From the NCBI GenBank assembly GCA_043806395.1, contig JAZDHC010000211.1:1-7403 (forward strand): a stretch of DNA of 7,403 nucleotides, given 5' to 3'. Made by a program: the position numbers and the translations under genes. Source of the stretch: CG2-30-40-21 sp043806395. Lineage in GTDB: Bacteria > UBA9089 > CG2-30-40-21. The notes beneath the pieces were generated by a model that did no database searches, was not told the DNA's origin, and worked only from the letters and a program-made list of their open reading frames with translations. Positions 4,480 to 7,403 of this stretch are shown here, in pieces. The first letter of the stretch is position 1, and each line of letters begins with the position of its first letter.

Positions 4480-7054
4480 TATTGTAGAACAAATTTCTGA
4501 TTCAAGGGGAAGATTGAAAGAGGCTATGTCCCTGCCTGATAGGTGTAATACTGAGGAAGAGGGTGGCTGTGGGGTTGTTGGGTTTGCCTGCTCTATTCCA
4601 GTACGGGGAAGGAATATCTTTGAGCCGTCCATCCAGATGCATAATCGTGGCAATGGCAAGGGCGGTGGGATTGCTGCGGTGGGATTTTTACCTGAACAGC
4701 TACGAGTAAGCAAAGATACACTTGATGAATGTTATATGCTACAGGTCGCATTATTAGACCCTACGGCAAGGGAAGAGGTTGAAAAAAGCTGCATTACCCC
4801 ATTTATGGATATTGTTTCTTCATCAATGATCCCTACCATTGATGATTATCAATCAATTGGCTTAGAGGTTAAACCGCCAGATGTGTGCCGATACTTTGTG
4901 CGGGTAAAAGAGGCCGTTCTGTCTAAATTTATTGATGAAAATAAGCTTTCCGGCATGGAGATGCGAGCGGCAGAGGATGAATTTATTTATCAGAATACAT
5001 TCAAATTAAACAAACAATTTTATGCGTCATTAGGTGAGAAAAGGGCGTTTGTCCTTTCTCATGGCCGCAACATGATGATATTAAAGATAGTTGGCTATGC
5101 CGAACAGGTGGTTCAATATTACCAGATGGAGGATTTCAAGGCTCATGTCTGGATTGCCCATCAACGCTATCCAACCAGGGGCAGACTCTGGCATCCTGGC
5201 GGGGCACATCCATTTATTGGATTAAATGAGGCATTGGTACATAATGGTGACTTTGCGAACTATCATTCAATGAGCGAATATCTTGCCTCACGGAATATAC
5301 AGCCTTTATTTCTGACCGATACAGAGGTATCTGTTCTTGTTTTTGACCTCTTAAGCAGAACATACGGCTATCCATTGGAATATATTATTGAGGCATTAGC
5401 CCCTACAACAGAGCTTGATTTTGACCGATTACCTGTTGAAAAGCAAAAAATATATCGGCATATTCAATCGGTTCATGCTCATGGTTCGCCTGATGGACCC
5501 TGGTTTTTTATCATTGCTAAAAATGATGTAGAGAATAAAAGGTTTCAGCTTATTGGCATTACCGATACAGCCATGCTCAGGCCACAGGTTTTTGCCCTGC
5601 AGGAAGGGGAGATACAGATAGGAATAATTGGCTCAGAAAAGCAGGCAATTGATGCCATTCTCCACAACCTTTCCAAAGAAGATAAAAGATTTCACCTTAT
5701 AGCAGATAAGTACTGGAATGCACGGGGTGGAAGCTATACAGATGGCGGGGCATTTATTTTTACCCTTGAAGAAAATGGTGGGGAGCAAAAAAGGCTTGTT
5801 TGCAACGATAAGTTTGGTCAGGTAATTCAGACCAATGAGAACCAAAAGCATACAGACTTGACTATTGGCATCCAGACACCACAACAGGCTTCCTCCATCA
5901 GGGGAAATCTTGTTAATGGATCAGCGATGGAGGTGTTTAACTACATCAAGAATAGCATCCCTGATTGGGATTATAACACCTTTCGCTGGGTTTGTCAGGA
6001 AATGGTGAAAATGGCTGATAGGGTAGGGGTTATTGAGGTACTTACCCTGCTTAATGATCAACGGTATGATACTGGCACCAAAAAGAGAAGTGGGATATTG
6101 GAAATACTTAAGATAAGTCTCAATAACCTGTTTGAATCAATAGAGGATTTGACTGATAGTAAGGATGGGGTGTATCGCTTGATTGACTTTAAGAGGCAAG
6201 ATACCCTGCGGCCGCCAAAGGGCAGTGAACAAATTCTGGTAATCAATAGCCATGACTTTACCCCTGAGGGTGAAGATTGCGACTCACACCTGATAGTTGC
6301 TGCCTATCAAATGGGCTGGAAGAGGTTTATCTGTTATGGGTATCTTGGTCAGAGGTTTTGTGGTTGCGGGCTTGGACCAAATACCAATGGGGTACGAATT
6401 GATATTTATGATTCATCCGGGGATTATATTGCCTCAGGCATAGATGGTATGGAGATATATATTCATGGAAATGCCCAGGACCAGTTGGGTCAGATAATGA
6501 AGAGTGGGAAACTTGTTATTTATGGTGATGTGGGACAAACATTTATGTATGGTGCTAAGGGTGGCAGTGTTTATATTCTTGGTAATGCTGCCGGAAGACC
6601 TTTGATTAATGCGGTTGGCAAACCAAAGGTGCTGATAAATGGTACCTGTCTTGACTTTCTGGCTGAGTCGTTTATGGCTGGTGACCCATTAAATGGCGGT
6701 GGATTTGTTATTCTTAATGGAATTGAATTTGACGACCATGGTCAAATTGTAGATCAACCCACCCCTTACTCTGGCTCAAATCTTTTCTCCCTTGCCTCTG
6801 GTGGTGCCATTTATAGCCGTGATCCACACAAAAAATTAGTAAATGCACAACTAAATGGTGGTGAATTTGTACCTTTTACTAAAGACGATTGGCAGCTTAT
6901 CCTCCCATATCTTCAAGAGAATGAACGATTGTTTGGTATCCCTGTTGAAAGATTGCTTACCGTTGATGGCATAAGAAAAGAGGCAGAACAGGTTTATCGC
7001 AAGATTAGACCAGCAAAACGAAAGGTTTTGGTTGAGGTGGAGGAAGAGGATTAG
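4469..7054 (+). CDS. Glutamine amidotransferase (class II) fused to glutamate synthase GXGXG domain
   Basis: Ammonia-generating and structural partner of the upstream synthase: 861 residues joining the parts called GltB1 and GltB3 in archaea. Residues 34 to about 410 are a class II (Ntn) glutaminase. The likely nucleophile is Cys34 in G-G-C-G-V-V-G-F, so 33 residues would be removed on maturation. Other motifs are H-N-R-G-N-G-K-G-G-G (58-67), H-Q-R-Y-P-T-R-G (231-238), the oxyanion motif H-N-G-D-F (258-262) and L-T-D-T-E (282-286). Residues about 590-765 are the right-handed beta-helix GXGXG domain (G-I-D-G-M-E-I-Y-I-H-G-N-A, G-D-V-G-Q-T-F-M-Y-G-A-K-G-G, L-G-N-A-A-G-R). The FMN domain that sits between these in ordinary GltB is absent and replaced by about 150 residues (435-585) I do not recognise, and there is an acidic C-terminus. 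The gene overlaps its partner by 11 nt, with GGGGTGA (4456-4462) 6 nt before its ATG, implying translational coupling. Confidence 0.88.
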   Translation: MINNIVEQISDSRGRLKEAMSLPDRCNTEEEGGCGVVGFACSIPVRGRNIFEPSIQMHNRGNGKGGGIAAVGFLPEQLRVSKDTLDECYMLQVALLDPTAREEVEKSCITPFMDIVSSSMIPTIDDYQSIGLEVKPPDVCRYFVRVKEAVLSKFIDENKLSGMEMRAAEDEFIYQNTFKLNKQFYASLGEKRAFVLSHGRNMMILKIVGYAEQVVQYYQMEDFKAHVWIAHQRYPTRGRLWHPGGAHPFIGLNEALVHNGDFANYHSMSEYLASRNIQPLFLTDTEVSVLVFDLLSRTYGYPLEYIIEALAPTTELDFDRLPVEKQKIYRHIQSVHAHGSPDGPWFFIIAKNDVENKRFQLIGITDTAMLRPQVFALQEGEIQIGIIGSEKQAIDAILHNLSKEDKRFHLIADKYWNARGGSYTDGGAFIFTLEENGGEQKRLVCNDKFGQVIQTNENQKHTDLTIGIQTPQQASSIRGNLVNGSAMEVFNYIKNSIPDWDYNTFRWVCQEMVKMADRVGVIEVLTLLNDQRYDTGTKKRSGILEILKISLNNLFESIEDLTDSKDGVYRLIDFKRQDTLRPPKGSEQILVINSHDFTPEGEDCDSHLIVAAYQMGWKRFICYGYLGQRFCGCGLGPNTNGVRIDIYDSSGDYIASGIDGMEIYIHGNAQDQLGQIMKSGKLVIYGDVGQTFMYGAKGGSVYILGNAAGRPLINAVGKPKVLINGTCLDFLAESFMAGDPLNGGGFVILNGIEFDDHGQIVDQPTPYSGSNLFSLASGGAIYSRDPHKKLVNAQLNGGEFVPFTKDDWQLILPYLQENERLFGIPVERLLTVDGIRKEAEQVYRKIRPAKRKVLVEVEEED

Positions 7055-7062
7055 ATACGGAA

Positions 7063-7082
7063 GGCGGACATTCCTGTCTGCC
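7063..7082 (+). terminator. hairpin just after the glutamate synthase operon
   Basis: GGCGGACA (7063-7070), a TTCC loop and TGTCTGCC (7075-7082) form an 8-bp stem with one G-U pair, starting 8 nt after the stop codon. Only ATTTAG follows instead of a U-run, so it may be a weak terminator, an mRNA-stabilising 3' end, or a copy of a dispersed palindrome. Confidence 0.35.
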
Positions 7083-7169
7083 ATTTAGGGTGGTGTTTCA
7101 CGATAACTTGAAATGCAACTCTAATAAATTTGAGTTGTGGAATTTCTGGATATTGCCTAATGAAATCAT

Positions 7170-7209
7170 CCCCAGTGGGCATGAAATACCAACGGAATGT
7201 CCACTGGGG
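7170..7209. repeat. 13-bp-stem hairpin with internal direct repeat
   Basis: CCCCAGTGGGCAT (7170-7182) pairs with ATGTCCACTGGGG (7197-7209) over 13 positions with one G-U, closing a 14-nt loop. The motif GGGCATGAAAT occurs twice as a direct repeat (7177-7187 and 7207-7217). No U-run follows immediately; the nearest T-run starts about 18 nt later (7228-7234), so it is not a typical terminator. Confidence 0.6.
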
Positions 7210-7237
7210 CATGAAATTGTTAGCCCATTTTTTTATC

Positions 7238-7256
7238 GTGGTGGTGGTGGTGGTGG
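7238..7256 (+). repeat. GGT trinucleotide microsatellite
   Basis: These 19 nt are uninterrupted GTG/GGT repeats (just over six units) in non-coding DNA, following a T-rich run. It is a likely site of slippage or length variation, with no visible gene effect. Confidence 0.9.
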
Positions 7257-7314
7257 CTTTATACTAGTGTCTCAACAACTCTTAATTGTCGGTAGGCAGT
7301 AATTCTCATTATGA

Positions 7315-7392
7315 ACCGCAGAGACGCAGAGTCGCAGAGAATTTATATGCTTCATTCAGCGTTTCTTCTCTGCGACTCTGCGTCTCTGCGGT
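7315..7392. repeat. perfect 27-bp-arm fold-back built of GCAGAG units
   Basis: The left arm (7315-7341) and right arm (7366-7392) are perfectly complementary over 27 bp around a 24-nt loop. Each arm consists of three phased GCAGAG units 8-9 nt apart, the same construction as the fold-back at 1738-1831 but a different unit. No GTAACTACTCA end is visible on its left, and the right flank is cut off 11 nt later by the window end, so any surrounding element cannot be judged. Confidence 0.85.
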
Positions 7393-7403
7393 GGAAAAAT
7401 ATC

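Larger units (their letters stand above)
7083..7314. other. non-coding spacer with small palindromes
   Basis: No gene is supported here. A GTG/ATG-led 70-codon reading frame (7090-7302) has no Shine-Dalgarno and translates repeats into low-complexity sequence. A 6-bp palindrome CAACTC/GAGTTG lies at 7116-7121 and 7132-7137. No promoter or RNA gene is recognised. The larger hairpin and the microsatellite are listed separately. Confidence 0.5.

Noticed and set aside
4363..4713. 116-codon minus-strand frame across the synthase gene overlap
   Set aside because: It lies opposite two well-supported genes, is low-complexity and Pro/Ser-rich, and has no recognisable motif; it is a shadow frame.
7090..7302. 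70-codon plus-strand reading frame after the glutamate synthase operon
   Set aside because: No Shine-Dalgarno, and it reads through two copies of GGGCATGAAAT and the GGT repeat, giving repeated G-H-E-I and a poly-Gly run. It looks like translated repeat, not a protein.

Overview
The window looks like chromosomal DNA of an uncultivated, Gram-negative and probably anaerobic bacterium. The evidence is an outer-membrane beta-barrel protein with a signal peptide, an iron-sulfur-rich split glutamate synthase, moderately AT-rich DNA, and spacers full of miniature fold-back repeats. The phylum cannot be fixed from this sequence. Repeat-rich candidate phyla such as Omnitrophota or Desantisbacteria would fit, but that is a guess.

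Layout. (1) Bases 13-888 encode a PorV/PorQ-type outer-membrane protein. (2) Bases 889-2218 are an insertion hot spot. It holds a 16-bp-TIR miniature element (940-1198) with a second miniature element (995-1143) nested inside it, a dispersed C5/G5 repeat, the 3' end of a reverse transcriptase gene that looks like the diversity-generating-retroelement type (1322-1675), and two more elements sharing the inner element's ends (1689-1889 and 1991-2197). Two of the three elements bounded by GTAACTACTCA carry 8-bp target duplications. Ends starting GTAA with 8-bp duplications resemble the IS66 family. (3) Bases 2219-2770 hold a HigB-type toxin followed by a short HigA-like antitoxin lacking the usual C-terminal helix-turn-helix. 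(4) Bases 2971-7054 are a two-gene operon overlapping by 11 nt, encoding an unusually divided glutamate synthase. (5) Bases 7055-7403 are non-coding, with several hairpins, a GGT microsatellite and a perfect 27-bp-arm fold-back repeat.

How the genes work together. The ferredoxin-FMN synthase protein (2971-4479) and the glutaminase-GXGXG protein (4469-7054) together supply all domains of the large glutamate synthase subunit. Glutamine should be hydrolysed by the second protein and the ammonia transferred to 2-oxoglutarate at the FMN site of the first, which carries its own 2x[4Fe-4S] module. No GltD-type NAD(P)H subunit is present in the window. The toxin-antitoxin pair and the miniature elements are unrelated accessory DNA between two housekeeping loci.

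I did not find a clearly new multi-gene system. The most unusual signal is the family of elements with the same short ends but different palindromic cores, one of them nested in a second element type, surrounding a broken reverse transcriptase gene.
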